A stretch of DNA of 64,000 nucleotides. Source: Cellvibrio sp. UBA7661. GTDB taxonomy: Bacteria; Pseudomonadota; Gammaproteobacteria; Pseudomonadales; Cellvibrionaceae. Position 1 is the first letter of the stretch. Each line of letters starts with the position of its first letter. Shown here in pieces: positions 1 through 8,507 of this stretch. The stretch spans positions 372,001-436,000 of the forward strand of contig DLHT01000003.1 in the NCBI GenBank assembly GCA_002483365.1. Reading direction: 5' to 3'. Under the pieces are notes generated by a model that saw only the letters and a list, made by a program, of their open reading frames with translations, was not told where the DNA came from and ran no database searches. Position numbers and translations under genes: made by a program.

Positions 1-303
1 GGATTTATTCTGGACTTTATCGAAATTATTTTTGTAGTCGTACCAATCGTCGCACCCGTATTACTCGCCATGGGCGTAGATCCTATTTGGCTCGGCATTA
101 TGATCGCCGTAAATTTGCAAACGTCTTTCCTCACACCACCCTTCGGTTTTGCACTTTTCTACTTACGCGGCGTCGCACCCGCTAACATCAAAACCGGCGA
201 AATCTATCGCGGCGTTGTGCCCTTCATCGCACTGCAATTATTACTGTTATGCGCAATGGCCATTTGGCCGGGGATTATTACTTGGTTGCCGGAGCAGATG
301 TAA
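1..303 (+). CDS. TRAP transporter large permease (DctM-type), C-terminal part
   Basis: The open frame runs in from the left edge without a start and ends at TAA 301-303, so only the last 100 residues are present. They are strongly hydrophobic and carry the GVDPIWLGIM, NLQTSFLTPPFGFALFYL and RGVAP stretches typical of the C-terminal helices of the DctM large membrane subunit of tripartite ATP-independent periplasmic transporters, which import organic acids using an ion gradient. The first ATG inside the frame (70) is not the real start, because coding signal continues upstream. The substrate cannot be told from this end, and the small permease and binding protein would lie outside the window. 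Confidence 0.9.
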   Translation, partial: GFILDFIEIIFVVVPIVAPVLLAMGVDPIWLGIMIAVNLQTSFLTPPFGFALFYLRGVAPANIKTGEIYRGVVPFIALQLLLLCAMAIWPGIITWLPEQM

Positions 304-306
304 ATC

Positions 307-618
307 ATGAATTTCAAAAAAACCTATCTTTTACCTACAAGTATATTTGCCCTTGGATTAACGTTCATTATTGGTTTTGATTTTCTGTTGCGGCAAGTGA
401 ATGGCATTCACAACAATCTAGGCACACCTGAATATTTATGGTTTTTCTTTCAAATAACTGTCGCGATAATTACAGGATTGCTGTTCTGGAAAAACGCATC
501 AGGAGTAGGTATTCGTGCAAAATCATTACTATTTTTACTATTGCTGCTAAGCGGTTTAATTTTATATACCTTGATTATTTACGGTTATGTCATTGGAACC
601 GGAATAGACGGGTTTTAA
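307..618 (+). CDS. Small membrane protein of unknown function
   Basis: A 103-aa protein with about three hydrophobic segments (near residues 8-27, 44-62 and 72-97). It starts three bases after the TRAP permease stop, so it is probably cotranscribed with it. No family is recognised. It could be a small accessory membrane protein or an unrelated hypothetical. Support comes only from the intact frame, the tight spacing and the membrane-protein composition; no catalytic or binding motif is visible. Confidence 0.6.
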   Translation: MNFKKTYLLPTSIFALGLTFIIGFDFLLRQVNGIHNNLGTPEYLWFFFQITVAIITGLLFWKNASGVGIRAKSLLFLLLLLSGLILYTLIIYGYVIGTGIDGF

Positions 619-662
619 TACTTCAGAGTAAAGCCAGCCTCCCTTCTACAACTTGCTAATCG

Positions 663-824
663 CCCCAGAGGGCTATACTTGCCACAGCCCTCTGGAGATT
701 ACGCCATCATGCAAGAATTTAACCCTACGCCTACCGGCACCATCGCGCTGCAAACCATCACTATGCCCGGAGACACCAACCCTTTGGTGACATTTTTGGA
801 GGCTGGGTGATGGCGCAGATGGAT
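663..824 (+). repeat. Direct repeat copy 1 (5' end of the thioesterase gene)
   Basis: These 162 bases match 1996-2158 with four substitutions and one missing base, about 97 percent identity by eye. The repeat holds the 10-bp inverted repeat, the ribosome binding site and the first about 39 codons of the thioesterase gene at 2042. Together with copy 2 it brackets the nuclease-like gene at 1006-1926. Confidence 0.9.
709..824 (+). pseudogene. Truncated and frameshifted 5' fragment of a YciA-type thioesterase
   Basis: The ATG at 709 begins the same MQEFNPTPTGTIALQTIT leader as the intact gene at 2042. One C is missing in the run near 780-783 (ACCAACCCTTT here, ACCAACCCCTTT in the intact gene), which shifts the frame. 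Homology stops at about 824, where unrelated AT-rich sequence begins. It cannot make an active hotdog enzyme. It is either the original 5' end left behind by an insertion, or a duplicate carried with the insert. Confidence 0.85.
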
Positions 825-1005
825 GTCGTCTACGTAACCGAAACATTTCGGCCAAATTATTCTGCGCATATCGATCAACCACTATGCAAAAAAATCCCCT
901 TATAAAAATTTTTTTCATTTTATTATCGGTGCTGTTATTAATTGGTTAAATATTAAGATACATTTTAATTGACCAGGCATCATCACCTGATTACTTGAGA
1001 AATCT

Positions 1006-1926
1006 ATGGACAATATCAATAAAATTGAAGCTGTAACTGAACGAGATATTGATTTATTGTTGCTTGAAGAATTCAACACATCTTATGAATTTTCATCTTG
1101 GTTTTACTCAATCGTTACAAAAGATACCAAAAAACCATTGTGTAAAGGTGCGTGGCATTCGATTTCAGATTCTACTCTTGGTGAATCCGATTTGATTGCG
1201 ATATACGAGAATGGATTAGCAATTCTTATTGAGAACAAGATTGATGCGCTAGCCCAACCTGAACAAGGAATAAGATATGAAGCGCGAGGACAGAAGGGTG
1301 TGAAAACTGGTTTATGGAGCAATTTTATTACTTGCATGGTTGCTCCTAACCTTTACATGCAAAAAGAAAAAGATGCCGGTGTATACCAGACTAATGTAAG
1401 TTATGAGGAAATTGCTTATTGGTTTTTGACATCAACTACTAACGATCGAAGATCGATATACAAATCTTATATAGTCAAAGAGGCAATTGAACAAAACAGA
1501 AGGGGTTACACAATTAACCCTGACGCAAGAGTTACAGAATTTTGGTTGAGATACTGGGAACTTTCAAGTCAATACTATCCTGACCTCGAAATGAAAAAGC
1601 CAGGTATTAAACCTGCAAATTCAGACTGGCCAGTATTTTGTCCTCTGATTTTTGACAAAAGATTCTCAATTGTGCATAAACTCGAACGCGGTGCTGTAGA
1701 TCTACAAATTGCAGGTGCTGCAACCAAACTGGAGTTTTTACAAAGTTTATTGTCTGATAGCGAGATCAGTATTGAAAAAGCAGGAAAATCAGCCGCAGTA
1801 CGATTAAGAGTCGCTTCAATTGATAGGTTTGCTTCATTTGAATCACAAAAGAATATTGCAATTGATGGACTGAATGCGGCGAGAAGGCTATTGGATATAG
1901 GTACAAATTTAAAAGATAAGATCTGA
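1006..1926 (+). CDS. PD-(D/E)XK nuclease superfamily protein (PDDEXK_4-like)
   Basis: A 306-aa protein. Residues near 60-80 read ESDLIAIYENG followed by AILIENKIDA, which fits the D-x(n)-ExK core of PD-(D/E)XK nucleases, with an acidic residue in SDL and the IENK strand; the layout is like the PDDEXK_4 family (PF14281). Members are stand-alone, poorly characterised, and often found in defence or mobile contexts. The gene is clearly more AT-rich than its neighbours and is flanked by a duplicated piece of the adjacent thioesterase gene, so it looks acquired. Start ATG 1006 has a GAG-type site (TTGAGAAATCT) just upstream. Activity on DNA or RNA is inferred from the fold only. Confidence 0.7.
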   Translation: MDNINKIEAVTERDIDLLLLEEFNTSYEFSSWFYSIVTKDTKKPLCKGAWHSISDSTLGESDLIAIYENGLAILIENKIDALAQPEQGIRYEARGQKGVKTGLWSNFITCMVAPNLYMQKEKDAGVYQTNVSYEEIAYWFLTSTTNDRRSIYKSYIVKEAIEQNRRGYTINPDARVTEFWLRYWELSSQYYPDLEMKKPGIKPANSDWPVFCPLIFDKRFSIVHKLERGAVDLQIAGAATKLEFLQSLLSDSEISIEKAGKSAAVRLRVASIDRFASFESQKNIAIDGLNAARRLLDIGTNLKDKI

Positions 1927-1995
1927 TTTGTTAGTCTTATTTAAAAATACTTGGCAAAAATGACTAAGTTCATTAACGCTCCCATTTGCATACCA

Positions 1996-2158
1996 CCCCA
2001 GAGGGCTATACTTGCCACAGCCCTCTGGAGATTACGCCATCATGCAAGAATTTAACCCTACGCCTACCGGCACCATCGCGCTGCAAACTATCACTATGCC
2101 CGGAGACACCAACCCCTTTGGCGATATTTTTGGTGGCTGGGTGATGGCGCAGATGGAT
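1996..2158 (+). repeat. Direct repeat copy 2 (inside the intact thioesterase gene)
   Basis: 163-base partner of 663-824. Here the coding frame is intact and continues into the full thioesterase. The distance between repeat starts is about 1.33 kb. Confidence 0.9.
1998..2028 (+). promoter_or_regulatory. Perfect 10-bp inverted repeat just before the thioesterase start
   Basis: CCAGAGGGCT (1998-2007) and AGCCCTCTGG (2019-2028) are perfect complements around an 11-base loop. The right arm runs into the GGAG ribosome binding site (2027-2030) of the gene at 2042, so folding of the leader RNA could hide it; an operator is also possible. The same element is present at 665-695 in the truncated copy. 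Confidence 0.5.
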
Positions 2159-2437
2159 ATTGCCGGCGCGATACATGCGAATGAAGTTGCGCAGGGGCGG
2201 GTGACGACGGTGGCGGTGGGGAGTATGGTGTTTATGCGACCGGTGCCGGTGGGGGCGATTATCAGTTGTTACACCAGCACGTTGCGCATTGGAAATACCT
2301 CTATCCGCGTAAAGGTAGAAGTGTGGATTAAAGATTTCCTGACCCACAAAATTAGCCAGGTGACGCAGGGCGAGTATGTGTATGTGGCGATTGACGAGCA
2401 GGGGCGCAAGCGGCCAGTGCTGAAAAACCCTGAATAA
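2042..2437 (+). CDS. Acyl-CoA thioesterase, YciA-like hotdog fold
   Basis: 131 aa from ATG 2042, a normal size for single-domain YciA/BACH-type thioesterases that hydrolyse acyl-CoA to free acid and CoA in the cytoplasm. The family signature NPFGDIFGGWVMAQMD, with the catalytic-site Asp region, lies near residues 23-38, followed by the VGSMVFMRPVPVG strand. A longer in-frame TTG at 2012 is possible, but it lies inside the inverted repeat, and GGAG at 2027-2030 sets the ATG better. The first about 39 codons are duplicated upstream at 709-824. Bases 2438-2708 hold no other gene. Confidence 0.88.
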   Translation: MQEFNPTPTGTIALQTITMPGDTNPFGDIFGGWVMAQMDIAGAIHANEVAQGRVTTVAVGSMVFMRPVPVGAIISCYTSTLRIGNTSIRVKVEVWIKDFLTHKISQVTQGEYVYVAIDEQGRKRPVLKNPE

Positions 2438-2708
2438 ATGCCCTGAATTTTGGATGATAACAAACGAAAAATCTGATGGGTCTGCGCTTATTCTGTGCGT
2501 TTGTGATCGTTAAAAATTTTCCAACTCCCTGATTACTCACTACTTATTCAATTAAACCTTTCTTTACGCCCGCACCTGTGTTTTTCTCGCCGGGCTCCGC
2601 TAGACTTAAACGACCTTGTTATTGTCATCTGTTACCGTGTATCGTCTTTTCACGTTGTTTTTCATCTTGTGCATATTCAAACAAACAGGCTTTCCGCAGA
2701 GGCTAGGG

Positions 2709-3266
2709 ATGTTAAAAGATTCGCGCAGTGGTTACGGTTTGGTTTCCATTTTGATTCATTGGATAAGTGCGCTGCTCATTCTGTTTTTATTTGGATTGGG
2801 CACTTACATGGTGGATTTAAGTTACTACGACGATTGGTATCACAAAGGCCCCGAATTACACGTGAGCCTCGGCTTGGTCGTTTTATTATTGATGCTGGTG
2901 CGTATTGTGTGGCGCATTGCCAACCCAACCCCGGTTGAACTTACCGCAAAACGCGCACAAAACCTTGCCGCAAAACTCGTTAAAATCGGTTTGTATCTTT
3001 TCATTTTTGTGGTGCTGATCAGTGGCTATTTAATTACCACTGCGGAAGGCCAACCGGCAAGCATGTTTAATCTGCTGAAGTTTCCCGTGTTAATTGAACT
3101 GGAAGCGGGCAATGTCGATCTTGCCGGTGAATTGCATGAATATTTTGCGTGGGGAATTATCGCGCTGGTGGTGCTGCATGTACTGGGTGCGCTAATGCAT
3201 CATTTTGTGATGCGCGACAAAACCCTGGTGCGCATGATTAAACCTGTTAAAAAATCCGATGTCTGA
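2709..3266 (+). CDS. Cytochrome b561-type di-heme membrane protein
   Basis: 185 aa starting at ATG 2709 behind an AGAGG site. It has four hydrophobic helices with the ILIHWISALL, ELHVSLGLVVLLLMLVRIVWR, ELHEYFAWGIIALVVLHVLGALMHH pattern of the bacterial CybB/b561 family, whose paired histidines ligate two b hemes. An in-frame TTG at 2616 would add a 31-residue hydrophobic lead but has no good ribosome site. It is followed at 113 bp by a YceI gene on the same strand, a classic pairing. It probably moves electrons at the inner membrane, possibly from ubiquinol. Confidence 0.9.
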   Translation: MLKDSRSGYGLVSILIHWISALLILFLFGLGTYMVDLSYYDDWYHKGPELHVSLGLVVLLLMLVRIVWRIANPTPVELTAKRAQNLAAKLVKIGLYLFIFVVLISGYLITTAEGQPASMFNLLKFPVLIELEAGNVDLAGELHEYFAWGIIALVVLHVLGALMHHFVMRDKTLVRMIKPVKKSDV

Positions 3267-3379
3267 TGATTGAATTTTGCATCGGCTATTTTTTATTGTT
3301 TCATTCAACACTTAACTTAAAACAACATTTAATTTAAAACGTTTCACTCAACTCGATGAACCTCAAAGGAGTTTATACA

Positions 3380-3979
3380 ATGTTAAAACAATCCTTGTTA
3401 AAGAAATCTTTTCTTGCGTTAGCCGTTAGCAGCGTTGGCCTAATGAGCTTGCCAACCATGGCAGACACTTATGTGATTGATACCAAAGGTGCGCACGCAT
3501 CGATCAATTTTGCAATCAAACATTTGGGCTACAGCGTACTGACTGGCCGTTTTGATAAATTCGAAGGTGAATTTACCTACGACCCTGCCAAACCAGAAGC
3601 GAGCACCGTGAATGTCACTATCGACACCGCCAGTGTTAACTCCAACCACGCCGAGCGCGACAAGCATTTGCGCAGCGATGATTTCCTGAATGTCGAAAAA
3701 TTCCCGAAAGCGACTTTTGTAAGCAAATCAATTAAAGTCGATAACGATGACAAAGATGAGTTTGACATCATCGGCGATTTGACTCTCAACGGCGTAACCA
3801 AAAGCGTCACCATTGAAGTAGAAAAAGTTGGCGAAGGTAAAGACCCATGGGGCGGTTACCGCGCCGGTTTCTCCGGTGAGACTGAAATCAAATTAAAAGA
3901 TTTCAACGTGAAAATGGATTTGGGTCCAGCATCACAAGTGGTCAAACTGGAATTGGAAATTGAAGGTATTAAAAAATAA
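3380..3979 (+). CDS. YceI-family periplasmic lipid-binding protein
   Basis: 199 aa from ATG 3380, chosen because AAAGGAG lies at 3365-3371 with correct spacing; an ATG at 3356 lies upstream of that site. An N-terminal signal peptide ending near ...LPTMADTY directs it to the periplasm. The mature part shows the YceI lipocalin-like pattern: YVIDTKGAHASINFAIKH, FDKFEG, NSNHAERDKHLRSDDFL, and GDLTLNGVTKSV. Family members bind polyisoprenoid or quinone-like lipids, which fits the b561 neighbour upstream. A strong hairpin terminator follows. Confidence 0.92.
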   Translation: MLKQSLLKKSFLALAVSSVGLMSLPTMADTYVIDTKGAHASINFAIKHLGYSVLTGRFDKFEGEFTYDPAKPEASTVNVTIDTASVNSNHAERDKHLRSDDFLNVEKFPKATFVSKSIKVDNDDKDEFDIIGDLTLNGVTKSVTIEVEKVGEGKDPWGGYRAGFSGETEIKLKDFNVKMDLGPASQVVKLELEIEGIKK

Positions 3980-4000
3980 TTTCCTGATTGCGCTCTACAA

Positions 4001-4037
4001 AACAGTGGCAGTGGTAACACTTGCCGCTGTTTTTTTA
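4001..4037 (+). terminator. Rho-independent terminator after the b561-YceI operon
   Basis: AACAGTGGCAGTG pairs imperfectly with CACTTGCCGCTGTT around a short loop, followed by seven T. It lies 22 bases after the YceI stop. Confidence 0.75.
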
Positions 4038-4051
4038 TCATTTATTTTTTA

Positions 4052-4981
4052 TTACTGTTGCGTGCGTGATTGACGATACTGCTCACCCATCAGCGCCACA
4101 AACCGCTGCGCGCCCAAACCCAATGGCCGCTCACGCGACCACACCAGATCCACCCATAATTCTTCCCCGTTGGTGAAATTGCCCATGGGTAATTCCACCA
4201 ATAATTGACCATTGAGATACGGCTGCACACAGGCGCGTGGCAACCAGCTCCAACCCAATCCGGCCAGAGCCAGTTGCAGTGCCGCCTCGGGGTGATCCAC
4301 CCGCCAGTGGTGATCCGATGCCACGCAAAACTGCTCGCTGGTGGCGAGCCCTGTGCCTTCATGGCGGCTGCCGACGATGATCTGGCGCACCGGGCGCAAC
4401 TGGTCGCCCTGCAACTGGCCGGAGTCTGATAACAATTGCAGCAGGGGATGGTTGCGCGCAATCACGGCGACTAATGTCTCGCGCCCGACTTCCTGAAAAC
4501 GCTCGCGCCCATCGGCGGCGGGGCGTTCAAATACCAGCGCGAGCTGCGCTTCGCCGCGATGCAATAAATCCAGCGCATCGCTTTGCGGTGCAGTGATGAT
4601 GCGCACGTCCAGCGAGGGATATTCCTTCGCCAATACTTGCAAAGGTTTCACCCACTGGGTGGATTGCAGCTCGGGGGCGATCACCAATGTCAGGCGCGGC
4701 TCCAACCCCTGGCTGAGCTCCAACGCCTGGGTATTGAGCTGCTGCATTTGCCCCATCAACAAGCGCGCTTGCGGCTCCAGCGCGCGCGCATGGGCGGTGG
4801 GTTTTGGCTCGCGACCGCTGCGTTCAAATAACTCCAGCGCCAGCTCCGCCTCCAGATTGGCAATTGCCATGCTCACTGCTGACGGCACGCGCCCGAGCTG
4901 GCGCGCCGCGGCGGAAAAAGAGCCGGTATCCAATACCGCCAGAAATACCAGCACCGCGTCTGAATTGAATGCTTTGCTCAT
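4052..4981 (-). CDS. LysR-family transcriptional regulator
   Basis: About 309 aa. The N-terminal winged helix-turn-helix reads VFLAVLDTGSFSAAARQLGRVPSAVSMAIANLEAEL, the standard LysR signature, followed by an effector-binding domain of normal length. ATG 4981 is preferred over ATG 4993 because the latter has no room for a ribosome site, while GAGG precedes the former at good spacing. It is divergent from the PACE efflux gene at 5081, which matches the known AceR/AceI arrangement, so it is likely its activator or repressor. Confidence 0.9.
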   Translation of the reverse strand: MSKAFNSDAVLVFLAVLDTGSFSAAARQLGRVPSAVSMAIANLEAELALELFERSGREPKPTAHARALEPQARLLMGQMQQLNTQALELSQGLEPRLTLVIAPELQSTQWVKPLQVLAKEYPSLDVRIITAPQSDALDLLHRGEAQLALVFERPAADGRERFQEVGRETLVAVIARNHPLLQLLSDSGQLQGDQLRPVRQIIVGSRHEGTGLATSEQFCVASDHHWRVDHPEAALQLALAGLGWSWLPRACVQPYLNGQLLVELPMGNFTNGEELWVDLVWSRERPLGLGAQRFVALMGEQYRQSRTQQ

Positions 4982-5005
4982 CGCCAACCTCATCTTTCAG
5001 AAAAA

Positions 5006-5054
5006 CTGATATTAGCTAACTTTTTCTGTCAGTTAAAACTTTAGAAAATATCAG
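5006..5054. promoter_or_regulatory. Divergent promoter region with inverted repeat CTGATATT...AATATCAG
   Basis: CTGATATT (5006-5013) and AATATCAG (5047-5054) are perfect complements in the about 100-base gap between the LysR gene and the PACE gene; a second ACTGA/TCAGT pair lies within. LysR regulators usually bind such dyads in divergent intergenic regions. Binding is inferred. Confidence 0.4.
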
Positions 5055-5080
5055 CATCTTACCCAGATGAAGAGGTTGTG

Positions 5081-5548
5081 ATGCAAAGTGCTTCTGTTCA
5101 AATCCGCCCCTTACAAGGAGCGAGACGCCGTGTGGTGTATGTCGCGCTGTATGAGCTGATTGCGATACTGCTTTCCACCATTCTATTGATGTTGATGAGC
5201 AACACAGGCACCGCTGAATCCTTGGGGCTGGCGGTGGCGGCATCGGCCTTGGCAATCATCTGGAACCTCATCTTCAACAGCCTGTTTGAGCGCTGGGAAT
5301 CACACCGCGCAACCAAAGGCCGCAGCTTTGGCACCCGGGTATTGCATGCGCTAGGGTTTGAAGGCGGTTTGCTGGTGCTATTAATACCTTTGGTCGCTTG
5401 GTGGTACAGCGTCAGCCTTTGGCAGGCGCTATTGATAGACCTTGGCTTACTGGTGTTTTTCCTGGTCTACACCTTCGTATTCACCTGGGTGTTTGACGCC
5501 GTATTCGGCTTGCCATCGTCCGCAAGGCTGCAATCTACCTCCATCTGA
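5081..5548 (+). CDS. PACE-family multidrug efflux protein (AceI-like)
   Basis: 155 aa with four membrane helices arranged as two tandem similar halves (RRVVYVALYELIAILLSTILL... and GTRVLHALGFEGGLLVLLIPLVAW), the bacterial transmembrane pair architecture of proteobacterial antimicrobial compound efflux proteins. The glutamate within the first helix (YELIAIL) corresponds to the key acidic residue of AceI. Family members export biocides such as chlorhexidine or polyamine-like cations by proton antiport. ATG 5081 follows AGAGG at 5071-5075. Confidence 0.85.
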   Translation: MQSASVQIRPLQGARRRVVYVALYELIAILLSTILLMLMSNTGTAESLGLAVAASALAIIWNLIFNSLFERWESHRATKGRSFGTRVLHALGFEGGLLVLLIPLVAWWYSVSLWQALLIDLGLLVFFLVYTFVFTWVFDAVFGLPSSARLQSTSI

Positions 5549-5570
5549 TCCGGTTTTTTTAACCTAAACT

Positions 5571-5593
5571 GAATCTGTTTTCAGTACAGATTC
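5571..5593. promoter_or_regulatory. 8-bp perfect inverted repeat between the PACE gene and ccoG
   Basis: GAATCTGT (5571-5578) and ACAGATTC (5586-5593) flank a 7-base spacer. No T-run follows, so it is more likely an operator or weak hairpin than a terminator. It does not fit the FNR/Anr box pattern. Confidence 0.35.
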
Positions 5594-5637
5594 GGGCGCA
5601 TAGTGGCCTTGTTCAGTTATCTGCGCATGAGGCCGTT

Positions 5638-7020
5638 ATGAGCGATTCCCCGTTGTTGATCCCCACCCGCACTTTGCCTGAAGGCAAAATTTTCACGCGC
5701 AGTTTTACCGGCCGCTTCCGCAATTTGCGTTTGTTGGGTGCCGGTTTTTTAGCACTGCTGTTTTTTGGTACATCCTGGGTTAATTGGAACGGCCACCAAG
5801 CCATCTTGTGGGATTTGGATACGCGCCAATTCCACGTGTTTGGCACCACCTTTTGGCCGCAGGATTTTATGCTGTTGTCGTTCGCGATGATTATTGGCGC
5901 GCTCTTGTTATTCGCCGTTACGATGCTCGCCGGCCGGGTGTGGTGTGGTTATACCTGCCCGCAGAGCGTGTGGACCTGGGCGTTTATGTGGGCGGAAAAC
6001 ATTACCGAGGGCGATCGCAACCAGCGCATCAAATTGCAACAAGCACCTTGGGATGCAAATAAATTATTCAAACGCAGCAGCAAGCATGTGCTGTGGATTG
6101 TCATGAGCCTTGCTACCGGCATCGCCTTTGTAGGTTATTTTGTTCCGGTGCGCGAGTTGGTGCATAACCTCGCACAATTTGAATGGTTGAGTAACAGTGC
6201 AATTTGGGTCGGCATAGTGGCAGCGCTCACCTATATGAATGCCGGATGGGTGCGCGAAAAAGTGTGTGTACATATGTGCCCTTATGCGCGCTTCCAAAGT
6301 GTGATGTTTGATCGCAACACCTTGGTCATTGCTTACGATGCAGCGCGCGGCGATACACGCGGCTCGCGCAAAAAAATCGATGATCACAAAGCGCTTGGCC
6401 TTGGCGATTGCATCGACTGTTACATGTGCGTGCAAGTGTGCCCAACCGGTATTGATATCCGCGATGGTTTGCAAATGGATTGCATCGGTTGCGCGGCGTG
6501 TATCGATGCCTGTGATGATGTGATGGATAAAATGGGTTACGAGCGCGGGCTGGTTAGCTACACATCCGAGGCTGCATTAGCTGGCGAGCCGCAGAAAATC
6601 CTGCGCCCGCGGTTATTGGGTTATGGTGCCATCATCGCCGTTATGCTTGCGGCGTTATTCATGTCATTAAACGCGCGTGAATTAGTCGATTTGAGCGTTG
6701 TGAAAGACCGCAGTGTGATTTATCGTCACACGAGTGATGGCAATATTCTCAACGTGTATCGTTTAAAAGTGACGAATAAAACCCAACACCCTGCGCGTTA
6801 CACATTGCAGTTGCACAATGCGCAGAGCCTATCGTTATCGCGCGCGCATCAATTTACACTCAAGGCAGGTGAAATTTATGATTTTCCTGTCACGGTAAAA
6901 ATGCCGTCATCACTCCATCAAGCAGCCGGTATGATTCATTTTGATTTTGAATTGGTAAACGATTCCACACCGCATCTGCCCAATCGGGAAGCCGCCAATT
7001 TTATGTATCCTGCGCAATAA
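5638..7020 (+). CDS. ccoG: Cytochrome c oxidase accessory protein CcoG (RdxA/FixG family)
   Basis: 460 aa, normal for CcoG. N-terminal membrane helices are followed by a CGYTCPQSVWTWAFMW motif, a further CVHMCPYARFQSVMFD segment, and two 4Fe-4S ferredoxin clusters near residues 258-295 (CIDCYMCVQVCP and CIGCAACIDAC). The C-terminus has a periplasmic immunoglobulin-like domain. CcoG is a copper reductase helping assembly of cbb3 oxidase. No ccoNOP genes lie in the window, so it is separated from its usual operon. The MocR gene begins five bases after its stop. Confidence 0.93.
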   Translation: MSDSPLLIPTRTLPEGKIFTRSFTGRFRNLRLLGAGFLALLFFGTSWVNWNGHQAILWDLDTRQFHVFGTTFWPQDFMLLSFAMIIGALLLFAVTMLAGRVWCGYTCPQSVWTWAFMWAENITEGDRNQRIKLQQAPWDANKLFKRSSKHVLWIVMSLATGIAFVGYFVPVRELVHNLAQFEWLSNSAIWVGIVAALTYMNAGWVREKVCVHMCPYARFQSVMFDRNTLVIAYDAARGDTRGSRKKIDDHKALGLGDCIDCYMCVQVCPTGIDIRDGLQMDCIGCAACIDACDDVMDKMGYERGLVSYTSEAALAGEPQKILRPRLLGYGAIIAVMLAALFMSLNARELVDLSVVKDRSVIYRHTSDGNILNVYRLKVTNKTQHPARYTLQLHNAQSLSLSRAHQFTLKAGEIYDFPVTVKMPSSLHQAAGMIHFDFELVNDSTPHLPNREAANFMYPAQ

Positions 7021-7025
7021 TTTTT

Positions 7026-8435
7026 ATGAAATTATACGAAAAGCTCGCCGATGAAATTGCTGCATTGATTCGCACCGGCGTGCTCACTGCAAATGAAAAA
7101 GTGCCCTCGGTGCGCAGTGCCAGTCGCACCTATGATGTGAGCCCTGCAACCGTTTTTGAGGCTTACTATTTATTGGAGAGCCGCGGGTTAATACAAGCGC
7201 GGCCACGTTCCGGATATTTTGTGTGCGTGCAGGCCAACAAGCATTTAGCCGAGCCGGAGATGTGTCCGCAATTGGCAGAGACCACGCCGGTGGATGTCAG
7301 CGAACTGGTTTTTTCCGTGTTAGGTTCAATAAAAGATCCGGATATTATTCCGCTCGGCTCTGCCTTTCCCAGCCCGGATTTATTTCCACTGGCGCGCCTG
7401 GCGCGCTCCATGAACAAAAGCCTGCAGCAAATGCCTGCCAACCGCATCCTCACCGATATCACCAGCGGCAATCCGCAATTGCGCAGGCAAATTGCATTGC
7501 GTTATCGCGTGAATGGTGTGATGCATGCGCCAGAAGAACTGGTGATTACCAATGGCGCATTGGAAGCATTGAATTTATGTTTGCAAGTTGTTACCCAACC
7601 GGGTGATTTGGTCGCAATTGAAACACCTACTTTTTATGCTGCACTGCAAATTCTTGAGCGCTTGCAATTAAAAGCGGTAGAAATTCCTGTACACCCGCGC
7701 GACGGTATTCATTTGCAAACACTGGAAGACAGCTTGCAGCGTTTGCCGATTAAAGCCTGTTGGCTGATGAGCCATTTTCACAATCCGCTCGGCGCATCCA
7801 TGAGCGATGAAAAAAAACAAACCCTGTGTGAATTGTTGCACCGTTATCAAGTGCCTTTGATTGAGGATGATGTTTACGCTGAATTGTATTTTGGTGTAAC
7901 GCCACCCAAACCTATCAAACAATTTGACCGCTCCGGTTTGGTGATGCACTGCGGTTCTTTTTCCAAAAATCTTGCACCCGGGTATCGCGTAGGTTGGGTG
8001 TCTGCCGGCCGCTATACGGAACCGATACAGCGCCTGAAATTAATGACCACTATATCGCCCTCGGTGCCTGCACAGGCCGCCTTGGCCGACTACTTACAAC
8101 ATGGCGGTTATGATCGACACTTACGCAAATTGCGCAGCGCTCTGGAACAGCAGCAACAATCTATGTTGAATGCGATTGCCACTTATTTTCCTAAAGACAC
8201 ACGCGTTACCCGGCCAACCGGGGGCTATTTTTTGTGGGTGGAATTGCCGGAACACGTGGACAGCTTGCAATTATTTTCCATGGCACTGGCACAGGGAATC
8301 AGCATCGCTCCCGGGCCAATTTTTTCCGCAACGCGGCGATTCCGCAATTGCATCCGTTTGAATTACGGTTATGCGTGGAATAAAGAAATGGATGAAGCCC
8401 TGGCAACTCTAGGGAAATTAATTAGCGGGTTTTAA
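7026..8435 (+). CDS. MocR-type regulator (GntR winged helix fused to class I aminotransferase fold)
   Basis: 469 aa. Residues 1-70 form a GntR DNA-binding domain (KVPSVRSASRTYDVSPATVFEAYYLLESRGLIQARPRSGYF). The rest is a PLP-dependent aminotransferase fold with the HNPLG motif, YAELYF, and the PLP lysine in GSFSKNLAPGYRVGW near residue 314. MocR proteins such as PdxR and GabR sense PLP or amino compounds rather than act as enzymes. The target is unknown; it follows ccoG with almost no gap, and no ribosome site is obvious in that gap, which suggests coupling. Confidence 0.9.
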   Translation: MKLYEKLADEIAALIRTGVLTANEKVPSVRSASRTYDVSPATVFEAYYLLESRGLIQARPRSGYFVCVQANKHLAEPEMCPQLAETTPVDVSELVFSVLGSIKDPDIIPLGSAFPSPDLFPLARLARSMNKSLQQMPANRILTDITSGNPQLRRQIALRYRVNGVMHAPEELVITNGALEALNLCLQVVTQPGDLVAIETPTFYAALQILERLQLKAVEIPVHPRDGIHLQTLEDSLQRLPIKACWLMSHFHNPLGASMSDEKKQTLCELLHRYQVPLIEDDVYAELYFGVTPPKPIKQFDRSGLVMHCGSFSKNLAPGYRVGWVSAGRYTEPIQRLKLMTTISPSVPAQAALADYLQHGGYDRHLRKLRSALEQQQQSMLNAIATYFPKDTRVTRPTGGYFLWVELPEHVDSLQLFSMALAQGISIAPGPIFSATRRFRNCIRLNYGYAWNKEMDEALATLGKLISGF

Positions 8436-8507
8436 CCCATCTTGCCCCTTCGATAAAAGGGATTAGCAGTGGATCAGTTTTACTGCTATTGATTGTTCAC
8501 AGAAACA

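Noticed and set aside
673..918. 81-codon minus-strand frame across the truncated repeat
   Set aside because: It is built from the antisense of the thioesterase fragment and the insert junction, with no ribosome site.
825..1005. Possible insertion-sequence remnant after the truncated thioesterase copy
   Set aside because: Apart from one 6-bp dyad, there are no clear terminal repeats or transposase residues to support it.
5571..5593. FNR/Anr box before ccoG
   Set aside because: The dyad is GAATCTGT/ACAGATTC, which does not fit TTGAT-N4-ATCAA.
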